From Komagataeibacter xylinus (lineage in GTDB: Bacteria > Pseudomonadota > Alphaproteobacteria > Acetobacterales > Acetobacteraceae): a stretch of 64,000 nt of DNA. Positions 54,055 through 62,827 of this stretch are shown piece by piece. The position numbers and the translations under genes are program-made. The stretch is from the NCBI RefSeq assembly GCF_031081985.1, contig NZ_JARWSK010000001.1, forward strand, positions 1-64,000. Direction: 5' to 3'. The notes below the pieces were generated by a model, which saw nothing but the letters and a program-made list of their open reading frames with translations, had not been told where the DNA came from and did not search any database. Each line of letters begins with the position of its first letter. Within the stretch, counting starts at the first letter, position 1.

Positions 54055-55212
54055 TCAGGCAGCGGCTTCAAGTATCAGGCGGCTGACATCAAGCGTGACA
54101 TCACCGTTTTCGCCCAGGTGGGTCATGCCGTGATCTTCAAGCTGACCAACCAGGTCGTTGATGCCTTCCGCCCCGATGCCGTAGGCAGACAGGCGGGTCG
54201 GCACGCCAAGGTTTTCAAAGAATTCCTCGGTCTTGCGAATGACGGCATCGATCCGCTCGTCTTCCGTGCCTTCGGTCAGGTTCCACACCCGTGCGGCGTA
54301 TTGCAGCAGCTTGGCGCGCTTTTCGGCGCGGCGCACCTTCAGCAGGGCAGGGAACACCATGGCCAGCGTGCGGGCGTGGTCGATATGGTATTTCGCCGTG
54401 ATTTCATGTCCGATCATGTGCGTGGTCCAGTCATGAGGCACGCCCGCGCCGATCAGGCCATTCAGCGCCAGGGTTGCAACCCACATGAGGTTGGAGCGCA
54501 GGTCATAATCTTCCGGTGTTGCGACAATACGCGGCCCGATTTCCACCAGGCTGGACAGCAGCCCCTCGGAAAAGCGGTCCTGTGCCATGCCATCGACCGG
54601 ATAGGTCATGTACTGCTCCATCACATGCACGAAGGAGTCCACGACACCATTGATGACCTGCTTCATGGGCAGGCTCATGGTGCGCATGGGGTCCAGCACG
54701 GAAAAGCGCGGATAGACCAGCGGGTTGGAGAACAGCAGCTTGTCGCCCGTGGACTGGCGTGAAATCACGCTCAGGCAGTTCATTTCGGACCCGGTGGCGG
54801 GCAGGGTGACAACGGTGCCCAGCGGCAGCGCCTTTTTCGCGGCCTCGCCCTTGCTGACCAGAATGTCCCACGGCTCGCCTTCATACGGCACGGCGGCAGC
54901 CACGAACTTGGTGCCATCCATGACCGACCCGCCGCCCACGGCCAGCAGGAAATCGAGCTTTTCCGCCCGCACCATGGTCACGGCCTTCATCAGGGTTTCG
55001 TAAGTCGGGTTGGCTTCAATGCCACCAAACTCACGGAAGGTCCGGTTGCCCAGGGCCGCACGGACTTCGTTCAGCGTGCCGCTGCGCTCGGCGCTGGAAC
55101 CACCATACAGCACGAGCACGCGGGCTTCGGGCGACAGTTGGTCATCAAGGCGCGCAATCATGCCTTTGCCAAACAGGACCCGCGTGGGGTTGTAGAATTC
55201 GAAATTCTGCAT
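54055..55212 (-). CDS. Iron-containing alcohol dehydrogenase (YqhD/BDH type)
   Basis: 385 residues. MQNFEFYNPTRVLFGKGMIARL is the typical YqhD start; AVGGGSVMDGTKFVAAA is the NADPH site and GVPHDWTTHMIGHEITAKYHIDHARTLAMVFP holds the metal His residues. YqhD reduces methylglyoxal, acrolein and other short aldehydes. ATG 55212. Two GACCGGTC operator copies lie directly upstream, and the NemR-like gene is 86 bases upstream on the same strand. Confidence 0.92.
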   Translation of the reverse strand: MQNFEFYNPTRVLFGKGMIARLDDQLSPEARVLVLYGGSSAERSGTLNEVRAALGNRTFREFGGIEANPTYETLMKAVTMVRAEKLDFLLAVGGGSVMDGTKFVAAAVPYEGEPWDILVSKGEAAKKALPLGTVVTLPATGSEMNCLSVISRQSTGDKLLFSNPLVYPRFSVLDPMRTMSLPMKQVINGVVDSFVHVMEQYMTYPVDGMAQDRFSEGLLSSLVEIGPRIVATPEDYDLRSNLMWVATLALNGLIGAGVPHDWTTHMIGHEITAKYHIDHARTLAMVFPALLKVRRAEKRAKLLQYAARVWNLTEGTEDERIDAVIRKTEEFFENLGVPTRLSAYGIGAEGINDLVGQLEDHGMTHLGENGDVTLDVSRLILEAAA

Positions 55213-55225
55213 CTTTACACCTATT

Positions 55226-55256
55226 GGACCGGTCGTCTCTATTAGACCGGTCATCT
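55226..55256. promoter_or_regulatory. Two GACCGGTC operator sites before the alcohol dehydrogenase
   Basis: GGACCGGTCGTCT (55226-55238) and AGACCGGTCATCT (55244-55256). The eight-base core GACCGGTC is self-complementary. Same word as before the TetR gene. Confidence 0.85.
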
Positions 55257-55297
55257 ATTAAAATCGCAGGACAGGCCGTTGTGGCCCGTCCGGCACG

Positions 55298-55891
55298 CTA
55301 GATTTCCAGAAGCCGCCTGCTTGCCTCCCAGGCATGATCAAACGGCGGAGAACTATGGGTGATTTTTACCATGAGCGTTGACCCCAGCCAGAGCTGGTAA
55401 AGGGAGGCCGCCAGCATCAGCGCGGGCTGTGTGCTGCCGATGGACCCTTCTTCCTGCCCGCTGGCAATGACGGTGCTGATCCGGTCAATGACCGTGCGGG
55501 TACCGACATCGAGAATGGCGCGCATCCGTTCGGACAGGTCCGAGACTTCCGCTGCAAGCTTTACGATGAGGCATTTGTTGCCAATCTGCCCTTCGATATG
55601 GGTATCGCGCCAGAACTGGCAGTAGCGGGTAATCCGCTGTGCGGCGTTCTCATCATCGTTTCCCAGGATGTCATCCATCTTTATCAGGTAATCGTCGATA
55701 TAGGTCTGGAGCAGGGCCTCGCCAAAGGCTTCCTTTGATTCGAAGTAATGGTAGAACGACCCCTTGGGGATGCCCGCGACATCGAGTATCTGCGCCAGAC
55801 CGACGGCCGAGAAACCACGCTGGCCGATAAGCGGGCGGGCCGCTTCCAGAATGTGCTGCCGGGCAGCGCGATGTTTCTCTGCGATCTTCAT
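55298..55891 (-). CDS. TetR family regulator, NemR-like electrophile sensor
   Basis: 197 residues. Helix-turn-helix ILEAARPLIGQRGFSAVGLAQILDVAGIPKGSFYHYFESKEAF. The segment GNKCLIVKLAAEVSDLSERMR matches NemR, with C107 at the place of the E. coli redox Cys106 that senses electrophiles, quinones, methylglyoxal and hypochlorous acid. Four GACCGGTC sites flank the gene and the adh start, so autoregulation and control of the downstream adh-aldh genes are expected. Confidence 0.88.
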   Translation of the reverse strand: MKIAEKHRAARQHILEAARPLIGQRGFSAVGLAQILDVAGIPKGSFYHYFESKEAFGEALLQTYIDDYLIKMDDILGNDDENAAQRITRYCQFWRDTHIEGQIGNKCLIVKLAAEVSDLSERMRAILDVGTRTVIDRISTVIASGQEEGSIGSTQPALMLAASLYQLWLGSTLMVKITHSSPPFDHAWEASRRLLEI

Positions 55892-55909
55892 GGAAGTCTA
55901 TATACGGGT

Positions 55910-55950
55910 GACCGGTCTAGATGTCCAGACAAAAATTAGACCGGTCGTCT
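55910..55950. promoter_or_regulatory. Two GACCGGTC operator sites before the NemR-like gene
   Basis: TGACCGGTCTAG (core 55910-55917) and AGACCGGTCGTCT (55938-55950). They lie 19 and 47 bases upstream of the TetR start codon. Confidence 0.85.
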
Positions 55951-56665
55951 CTTTCTTGTTTTATGACTGAACGAGCCCGTGCGCACCGGCACATAAAACG
56001 TATTATAAAAAAGTAATTTCCGAACATGACCGACAATAAGATCGATATAGTTCTCTAAAATGGTCGCATCGCAATCCAGGGAATATACTATTTTAAATGA
56101 AAATCATTTTCATTGGGCGGATTTTTTAAAAATCTGCCCTTATCTTCCTAATATTCAGGTTCACGTCAGGTTTCTCTGGTATCAGCGTCAAGTCATTATC
56201 ATGATGGCGTAGGTTTATATATCATGGGGGAATAAACATATAGGTCATGCAAAGAAGACCGTTAAGCTGTCTGTATGCAGCCTGCATTGATTGTCTGCAT
56301 GTCCAGATCGTCCGGGCAAAAAAAGCGGAACAGACGACATATGTATGACCCTGACGCAGGCCATCCGCCCGCAGGTGGGTGGCATGTGCATGATGACCAT
56401 GCCCATAGCCTGCGCTGTGCAACGCCATGCCGCCACGCATGGCGTGCTCGTCTGACGTGGCGAAACAGCGTGTCTTTGACATGATTTCTGACCCGTTTCC
56501 CTGCCCGCGCATTCAAGTGGCGAGCCTCATCTGCCATGGGGGGCGCAGGACAATGTCTTCCCATCGGTTTTCACAGAGGCCTTATTATAATGCGGGACCG
56601 CATGACGTAGTCCCTGCTTTCGGTCAGGTCCGACATCAACATCATGATGGCGCGCCTGTCATTCC
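55951..56665. other. Long A+T-rich leader before the RND operon
   Basis: About 715 bases. It contains a Fur-box-like palindrome (56096-56114), an A/T-rich tract and, from 56275, small open frames with His-rich segments on both strands (GGWHVHDDHAHS on plus near 56370; GHGHHAHATH on minus). A short plus frame ending HQHHDGAPVIP overlaps the start of the outer membrane gene as ATGA. None is convincing as a protein by itself. Confidence 0.5.
56096..56114. promoter_or_regulatory. Fur-box-like perfect palindrome
   Basis: AATGAAAATCATTTTCATT is a perfect 9-1-9 inverted repeat. Its centre TGAAAATCATTTTCA matches the Fur consensus TGATAATNATTATCA at all but two bases. It sits in the long leader region of the metal-efflux operon. 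Confidence 0.6.
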
Positions 56666-57934
56666 ATGATGGACCGAAGCATGAACCGCACCATGCGCCC
56701 GCTTCTGTCCATCGCCATAGCCTGCGCCGTGGCGTGGGGTCAGCCCGCGCGGGCGCAGATGTCGCAGTCCGGCCCGTCATTCCATGAAGCGGTCGGCATG
56801 GCCTGGGCCATTGATCCCGTCCGCACCGAACTGCAGGTCGGCCACCATTCCGCCCGTGCCCGCGCCAGCGCGGCGGGGTCATGGTTTGCCGGTGGTCCAA
56901 CCCTGTCGGGTGAATATATGGATGACCACATGCTGGGCAGTAACGAAGGCTATACAACCTATCAGGGTGGGGTGTCCGTGCCGCTGTGGCTGCCGGGACA
57001 GGGCAGCGCCACGCAACAGGTCGCCAGCGCGGAAGCCGCGTCGATTGATGAACAGCTCAATGTCGAACACATGGCGCTGTCCATCCGGGTGCTCGACGCT
57101 GGCGCCGCCGCCCTGATCGCGCGCAGCCGGGTGGATGTGGCCCGCACCCTGTATGATGCGACCGCGCGCATGGCTACAAGCGCCACGCACGCGGTGCATG
57201 GGGGCGAACTGGCCGCGACCGACGGGCAGATGGCGCAGGCAGCGATGGAAAATGCCCGCAACGAACTGGCCCTGGCGCAGGAGGAGGCCGAAAACGCGAC
57301 CGCTGCGCTGGAAGTCCTCCTCGGTCGCCCGGTCGTGCCGGATCTCGCGCGTTACGGCGAAGGCGACGTCACCCACGCCCGCTTCATCGCCCCGCGCGAC
57401 ATGGAAGACAATGATCCCCGCATCAGGGTGGCGCACCGCAATGTTGAAGCTGCCGAGGCCAACATGAAGCTGGCGCGCCGTTCCTTCATGCCCAACCCGG
57501 AAATTGGCGTGGATGCCATCCATGAAAAGCAGTACGGCAGCCCGTGGGATGACCGCGTGGGGCTGAATTTCAGCATTCCCCTGCCCAGCGAGGTCCGCAA
57601 TACCCCCATTATGTCCGAAGCACATAACCGGCTGGCTACGGCCACCAGCCAGGAGACACAGGCACGACGCATGGTGCACCTGGAACTGCTACGCGTGCGC
57701 GAACGCCTGATTACAGCCACCACGGCACGGCAGGCCACCCGCAGCGCCGCTGAAAGCATGGAGAAGCGCGCCGTGGCACAGGAACGCGCCTGGCGGGCAG
57801 GCGAAGCCAGCCTGGACACGGCACTTGCCGCCCGGCAGGCGGCAGCCAATACCCGACTGGCCAGCGCGCGGGCGGAGGTGGAGTGGCATGTGGCCAGCAT
57901 CCGCATGCTGGTCGCGACAGGCATCGTGCCATGA
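56666..57934 (+). CDS. TolC-family outer membrane factor (CusC/CzcC-like)
   Basis: 422 residues with a signal peptide (RPLLSIAIACAVAWGQPARAQ) and two outer-membrane-efflux repeats rich in coiled coil; EIGVDAIHEKQYGSPWDDRVGLNFSIPLP and a second helix block ending ASIRMLV. No lipobox, unlike CusC. Forms the outer membrane channel of the RND complex. Its stop overlaps the adaptor start (ATGA). Confidence 0.88.
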   Translation: MMDRSMNRTMRPLLSIAIACAVAWGQPARAQMSQSGPSFHEAVGMAWAIDPVRTELQVGHHSARARASAAGSWFAGGPTLSGEYMDDHMLGSNEGYTTYQGGVSVPLWLPGQGSATQQVASAEAASIDEQLNVEHMALSIRVLDAGAAALIARSRVDVARTLYDATARMATSATHAVHGGELAATDGQMAQAAMENARNELALAQEEAENATAALEVLLGRPVVPDLARYGEGDVTHARFIAPRDMEDNDPRIRVAHRNVEAAEANMKLARRSFMPNPEIGVDAIHEKQYGSPWDDRVGLNFSIPLPSEVRNTPIMSEAHNRLATATSQETQARRMVHLELLRVRERLITATTARQATRSAAESMEKRAVAQERAWRAGEASLDTALAARQAAANTRLASARAEVEWHVASIRMLVATGIVP

Positions 57935-59082
57935 AGCCCGTTACCCTCGCCCTGCTGCTGCTCATGCCCGGTTGCCTTGCGGCCCGGGCGGAGGAAGCCA
58001 CGCTGCCGCCCGTGGTCAAGCTGGATGCGGCGGCACTCACCAATGAAGGCATCAGCGTGGTCACGGCCACGCCCGGCACGGTTGCGCCCGTGCTGCCGGT
58101 CATGAGCCGGGTCACGGCCGATACGACACGGGTCGTGCATATCCATCCCGCAGGCAGCGGCAAGGTGCTGGCGGTGCTGGTGCAGCCGGGCGCGCATGCG
58201 GCGCGCGGGCAGGCGCTGGTGCGCTATCAGGACCATTCCCTGCATGTCGCGCGCCTGCAGGCAGCCCAGATGCGCGCCGCACTCACGGCGGCCATCGCGG
58301 CCCGTGCGGATGCCGCCGGTGCCGTGCAGCGGGCGAAAGCGCTGGCGGGCGAGAGCATCTCCATGGCCGAACTGCGCCGCAGGCAGGACGTGCTGGCGCA
58401 GGCAGACGCCACCCTGCGCGCCCGGCAGGCGGATGTGGACACGCTGGGCCACCGCTTTGCCGAGGAGTTCAATTCATCATCGGAACAGGACAGCAAGGGT
58501 GTGGAGGATGAGACCTCAACCCTGATTTCCCCGCTCGATGGCACGGTACAGGCGATCAATACATCGGTGGCCGGCGACGTGGACCCGACCGTGGATGTGG
58601 CGACCGTGGCCGACCTGTCCGGCATATGGCTTGTCTCCGACATCCCGCCCGACCAGGCGGCGCGGATCGGATCAGGCGGCCAGCAGGTGACACAAGCGCC
58701 CGGTGGCCCGCTCATCTCACGTATCGATACGGTGGATGGCATGGCCAGCCCGCTGACCGGGCTGGTCCGGGTCATCAGCGCCGTGGCCAACCCTGGCGGC
58801 GCCCTGGTGCCCGGCATGGTAATGGATGCCACGTTGGCGCAGCGCGACAGCATGGCGGGCATTGTCGTGCCATCCGAAGCCCTGCAGCATATTGACGGGC
58901 GCAGTGCCGTGTTCGTGCGGGTGAGCGAAACCGATTACCGGCCCGTCGTGGTCGATGTGGCGCTTGATGACGGGGTGCGGGCGGTCATCCGTTCCGGGCT
59001 GGAAGGCGGCGAGCCGGTCGTATCCCATGGCAGCTTCGCCCTGCGTTCGGTCATCGGCCTTGCCGGGATGGATGCGGACTGA
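57931..59082 (+). CDS. RND efflux periplasmic adaptor (CusB/CzcB-like)
   Basis: 383 residues, signal peptide TLALLLLMPGCLAARA with a possible lipid-attachment Cys (MPGC). HIHPAGSGKVLAVLVQPGAHAARGQALVRYQ is the lipoyl half, an alpha-helical hairpin follows, then TLISPLDGTVQAINTSVAGDVDPTVDVATVADLSGIWLVSDI. No Met-rich N-terminal copper motif as in CusB is evident. Links pump and channel. TGATG overlap with the pump gene. Confidence 0.9.
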   Translation: MKPVTLALLLLMPGCLAARAEEATLPPVVKLDAAALTNEGISVVTATPGTVAPVLPVMSRVTADTTRVVHIHPAGSGKVLAVLVQPGAHAARGQALVRYQDHSLHVARLQAAQMRAALTAAIAARADAAGAVQRAKALAGESISMAELRRRQDVLAQADATLRARQADVDTLGHRFAEEFNSSSEQDSKGVEDETSTLISPLDGTVQAINTSVAGDVDPTVDVATVADLSGIWLVSDIPPDQAARIGSGGQQVTQAPGGPLISRIDTVDGMASPLTGLVRVISAVANPGGALVPGMVMDATLAQRDSMAGIVVPSEALQHIDGRSAVFVRVSETDYRPVVVDVALDDGVRAVIRSGLEGGEPVVSHGSFALRSVIGLAGMDAD

Positions 59083-62000
59083 TGGCGCACAGATACCTCG
59101 AGGCCCTGCTGCGCGGGCGCATGCTGGTTCTGGGCGGCCTTGGCCTGCTGCTGGCGGCAGGCATCATGGTGGTGCTTGGCCTGCCGGTGGAGGCGGTGCC
59201 CGATATCTCGCCCAGGCAGGTGCTCGTCTCGGTCGTTGCCCCCGGTCTTGCGACGGAAGAGGTGGAAAAGCTCATCACCTTCCCGCTTGAGGCCAGCATG
59301 ACTGGCATTCCCGGCATGACCGACCTGCGCTCCGTCTCCCGTGGCGGGGTGTCGGTGGTGTATGTGCAGTTTGCCGACGGGACCGACATCAACCTGGACC
59401 GCACCCGCGTCAATGAACGTATAGAGCAGGCCCGCGCCAGCATATCCGTGCCCGGCATTACGGTCAGCATGGGGCCGCTGGCCACTGGCATGGGCGAGAT
59501 CATGCAGTTCCAGATCCGTGGCGCCGGGCGCTCGCTCATGGACCTTAACCGCATCATGAACTGGACCGTGGTGCCGCAGATGCGCCTCGTGCCCGGCGTG
59601 GTGGATGTCAACGTCAATGGCGGGGCGGAAGAAACCTACGAGGTGACGCTGGACCCTGCGCGGCTGATTGGCAGCAACCTGTCGGTGGGCGAGGTCTATC
59701 GCGCGGTTGATGCCAGCAATGCGGCATCGGGCGGCGGGTGGATCACCCATCATGCCGAACAGCAGAGCGTGGTCGGGCGCGGGCTGGTGGGCAGCCTGGC
59801 GGATTTTGGCAATATCGCCGTGCGCACCAACCCCGATGGCTCCGCCGTGCGGCTGCGCGACCTCGGGCGCATCACCACCGGCGCGCGCACCCGGCTGGGG
59901 GCCGTGACCCGTGATGGGCAGGGCGAGATCGTGATCGGCGTGGTGATGATGGAAAGCGGGGCGAGTTCCAACGCCACCCTTGCCGCGATAGACCGCGCCC
60001 TGCCGGGCATAAGGCAGGCGCTGCCCGCCGGGGTTACGATCGAACCCTATTACACCCGCGCCACCCTGACCGGGCAGACCATCGCCACCGTGCGTGACAA
60101 TCTGGTTATGGGCGCGGTGCTGGTGGCAGGCGTGCTGGTGGTGGTGATCGGCCACTGGCAGGCGGCGCTGGTCATCGCCTCGGTCATTCCGGTGGCCCTT
60201 GTCTGCGCCATGGCGGGGATGCGACAGTTCGGCATTTCCGCCAACCTGCTCAGCCTTGGCGCGATCGATTTCGGCATGATCGTCGATGGCTCGCTGGTGG
60301 TGATCGAGCATGTGCTCTCCCGGCGCGAGGAAGAGCCGGAGATGGAATTCATGCCGCTGGTGATCTCCTCGGTGCAGGAGGTCATGCGCCCGGTGGGGTT
60401 CGCCATACTGGTCATCATCATGGTCTATCTGCCCATCCTCACCCTGCAGGGGATCGAGGGGCACATGTTCCGCCCCATGGCGCAGACGGTCATCATGGCG
60501 TTGCTGGCGTCGCTTGCGTACTGCTTCATCTGCATCCCCGTGCTGGCCAGCCTAGCGCTGGGGGGCGTGCGGCCTGCGGGCGATACGCGGCTGATCGCCT
60601 TCATGCGCCGGCCCTATACGCGCATGGTGACATGGGGCGAGGGGCATCCGCGCATCCTGTTTGGCGGTACGATCGCGGTGCTGGTCCTCTCGGCGGGGCT
60701 GGCCACGCGGCTGGGCGGCGAGTTCATTCCCCAGCTTGACGAGGGCGCGCTGGCGGTCACCACCACGCGGCTCCCTTCGGCCTCGCTTGACACCGTTCTG
60801 GCCTCGGTCACGAAGCAGGAGCAGATCCTGCGCCGCTTCCCCGAAGTGCGCTCCGTGGTCAGCAATACCGGCACATCGGCCATTCCCACCGACCCGATGG
60901 GCATGAACGAGACCGACAGCTTCATTTTCCTCAACCCGCCCTCCACATGGAAAACCGCCCGCACGCAGGCCGGGCTTGTCGCCGCGATGGACGACACGTT
61001 GCGGCGCGAACTGCCCGATGCGCTGTATTCATGGAGCCAGCCGGTGCAGATGCGCATGGATGACCTGCTCTCTGGCGTGCGCACGCAGATTGCCGTCTCG
61101 ATCTTTGGCGATGACCTGACCACGCTGGCCGAACTGGGCGACCGGGTCGTGGCCGCCATGTCAGGCGTGAAGGGTGCGGCGGACGTGTCGGCGGCGGGCG
61201 ATGGCACCGTGCCGCTGATCGTGGCTGACATCGACCGCACGCAGGCGGCAAGCCGCAACGTGGCGGTGCAGGACATTCTGGATACGGTGGAGGCGATTGG
61301 CGGGCATATCGGCGCCCGGCCGGTCATTGTCGATAACGCCATCATCAGCACGCAGGTGCGTCTTGACCTGCGCATTGCCGGTTCGACTGCCGCGATCGGT
61401 GCGCTGCAGGTCCGGCGCATGGACGGGCAGGGCAGCGTCATGCTCTCACAGGTGGCGCATGTGCATGAAGTCGATGGGCCGCCGCGCATAAGCCGCGACC
61501 GGGTGCGCCGCCGCATGGTGGTGCAGGCCAACGTGCGCGGGCGGGATCTGGCATCCTACGTGGCCGAGGCGCAGGCCCGCGTAGCGCGCGACGTAAAACT
61601 GCCCGCAGGTTATGCCATGCAGTGGGACGGGCAGTTCCGTAACCTGCAATCCGCCATGCAGCGGCTGGAAATCGTGCTGCCCATTGCGCTTGGCCTGATC
61701 TTTGCGCTGCTGGTGGTGGCGTTCGGGGCCATACGGCCAGCGCTGCTGGTCTTCATCAACCTGCCGGTGGCGGCGACCGGCGGCATCGTGGCGCTGACGC
61801 TGCGCGGCCTGCCGTTCAGCATTTCAGCAGGGATCGGCTTCATCGCGCTGTTTGGGGTTGCGATCCTCAACGGCGTGGTACTGCTCAGCGAGATCGCGGC
61901 CCTGAGGGCACGCGGCATGGCGGTGGCGCAGGCGGCCTTTGCGGCGGCCGAATCCCGCTTCCGCCCGGTCATGGCCACGGCCCTTGTGGCCAGCCTCGGG

Positions 62001-62156
62001 TTTTTTCCCATGGCGTTTTCCGATAGCGCCGGGGCGGAGGTGGAACGCCCGCTGGCCAGCGTGGTGATTGGCGGGCTGGTCACCTCCACGCTGCTGACCC
62101 TGCTGGTGCTGCCATCGCTTTATGCCCGCGTCATGCGCGAGAAAGGGCAGGACTGA
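59082..62156 (+). CDS. Heavy-metal-type RND efflux pump (CusA/CzcA family)
   Basis: 1024 residues, 12 predicted membrane helices and two large periplasmic loops. The HME-RND proton-relay motif is D396-FGMIV-D402-GSLVVI-E409. GLPVEAVPDISPRQVLVSVVAPGLATEEVEKLITFPLEASMTGIPGM is typical of the family. Expels metal cations (Cu, Ag, Zn, Co, Ni or Cd) or possibly other ions; which one cannot be read with certainty. Overlaps adaptor and response regulator by one base each, so the whole operon is translationally chained. Confidence 0.92.
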   Translation: MAHRYLEALLRGRMLVLGGLGLLLAAGIMVVLGLPVEAVPDISPRQVLVSVVAPGLATEEVEKLITFPLEASMTGIPGMTDLRSVSRGGVSVVYVQFADGTDINLDRTRVNERIEQARASISVPGITVSMGPLATGMGEIMQFQIRGAGRSLMDLNRIMNWTVVPQMRLVPGVVDVNVNGGAEETYEVTLDPARLIGSNLSVGEVYRAVDASNAASGGGWITHHAEQQSVVGRGLVGSLADFGNIAVRTNPDGSAVRLRDLGRITTGARTRLGAVTRDGQGEIVIGVVMMESGASSNATLAAIDRALPGIRQALPAGVTIEPYYTRATLTGQTIATVRDNLVMGAVLVAGVLVVVIGHWQAALVIASVIPVALVCAMAGMRQFGISANLLSLGAIDFGMIVDGSLVVIEHVLSRREEEPEMEFMPLVISSVQEVMRPVGFAILVIIMVYLPILTLQGIEGHMFRPMAQTVIMALLASLAYCFICIPVLASLALGGVRPAGDTRLIAFMRRPYTRMVTWGEGHPRILFGGTIAVLVLSAGLATRLGGEFIPQLDEGALAVTTTRLPSASLDTVLASVTKQEQILRRFPEVRSVVSNTGTSAIPTDPMGMNETDSFIFLNPPSTWKTARTQAGLVAAMDDTLRRELPDALYSWSQPVQMRMDDLLSGVRTQIAVSIFGDDLTTLAELGDRVVAAMSGVKGAADVSAAGDGTVPLIVADIDRTQAASRNVAVQDILDTVEAIGGHIGARPVIVDNAIISTQVRLDLRIAGSTAAIGALQVRRMDGQGSVMLSQVAHVHEVDGPPRISRDRVRRRMVVQANVRGRDLASYVAEAQARVARDVKLPAGYAMQWDGQFRNLQSAMQRLEIVLPIALGLIFALLVVAFGAIRPALLVFINLPVAATGGIVALTLRGLPFSISAGIGFIALFGVAILNGVVLLSEIAALRARGMAVAQAAFAAAESRFRPVMATALVASLGFFPMAFSDSAGAEVERPLASVVIGGLVTSTLLTLLVLPSLYARVMREKGQD

Positions 62157-62827
62157 TGCGTATCCTTATTGTGGAAGATGAACATGACCTTGGGGCGGCC
62201 GTGCAGGAACGCGTGCGGCTGGACGGGCATGCCGTGGACCGGTTCACGACACTCGAAGACGCACGCGCGGCCATGGCCACCGTGGAATACGACTTCATGC
62301 TGCTCGACCTTGGCCTGCCGGATGGCAACGGGCGCGACCTGCTGCGCGAGATCCGCCGGACATCATCGAATATCGCCATCCTCATCACCACGGCGGAGGA
62401 CCAGATCAGCGACCGCATTGCAGGGCTGAGCGAGGGGGCGGACGACTATATCGTCAAGCCCTATGACTTGAACGAGCTCGTGGCCCGCATCGCCGCCGTG
62501 GGCCGCCGGTATGCATCACCGCGCAGGCAGGCGCGCTGCCGCGTGGGCGACATCACGATAGACCGGGAAAACCGTTCGGTGTCGCGTGGCGGCGGGCGGC
62601 TGGATCTGACCGCGCGGGAATGGGCGATCATGGAACTGCTGTCGCGCAGTCCGGGCCGGATCTATTCGCGCCAGCAGATTGATACCGCGCTGTACGCGCT
62701 GGACCGGGACGTGGACAGCAACACGGTGGAGGTATTCATAAGCCGCCTGCGCAAGAAGGTGGGCAATGCCGTCATCCGGACCGTGCGCGGGCGCGGATAC
62801 TGCCTGGCGGACGGAATGGCGGAATGA
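62156..62827 (+). CDS. OmpR-family response regulator
   Basis: 223 residues. Receiver domain with phosphoacceptor D51 (FMLLDLGLPDGNG), acidic pair E7-D8 and K at VKPYDLNEL, then a winged helix (LDLTAREWAIMELLSRSPGRIYSRQQI, VEVFISRLRKKVG). Resembles CusR/CopR/QseB regulators. Starts at the last base of the pump stop; its own stop overlaps the kinase start. Confidence 0.93.
   Translation: MRILIVEDEHDLGAAVQERVRLDGHAVDRFTTLEDARAAMATVEYDFMLLDLGLPDGNGRDLLREIRRTSSNIAILITTAEDQISDRIAGLSEGADDYIVKPYDLNELVARIAAVGRRYASPRRQARCRVGDITIDRENRSVSRGGGRLDLTAREWAIMELLSRSPGRIYSRQQIDTALYALDRDVDSNTVEVFISRLRKKVGNAVIRTVRGRGYCLADGMAE

Noticed and set aside
57352-58452. Minus-strand open frame of 366 codons
   Set aside because: Antisense to the outer membrane factor and adaptor genes.
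58935-60464. Minus-strand open frame of 509 codons rich in His
   Set aside because: Mirror of the RND pump gene; the His richness comes from antisense GTG/ATG codons and not from a metal-binding protein.
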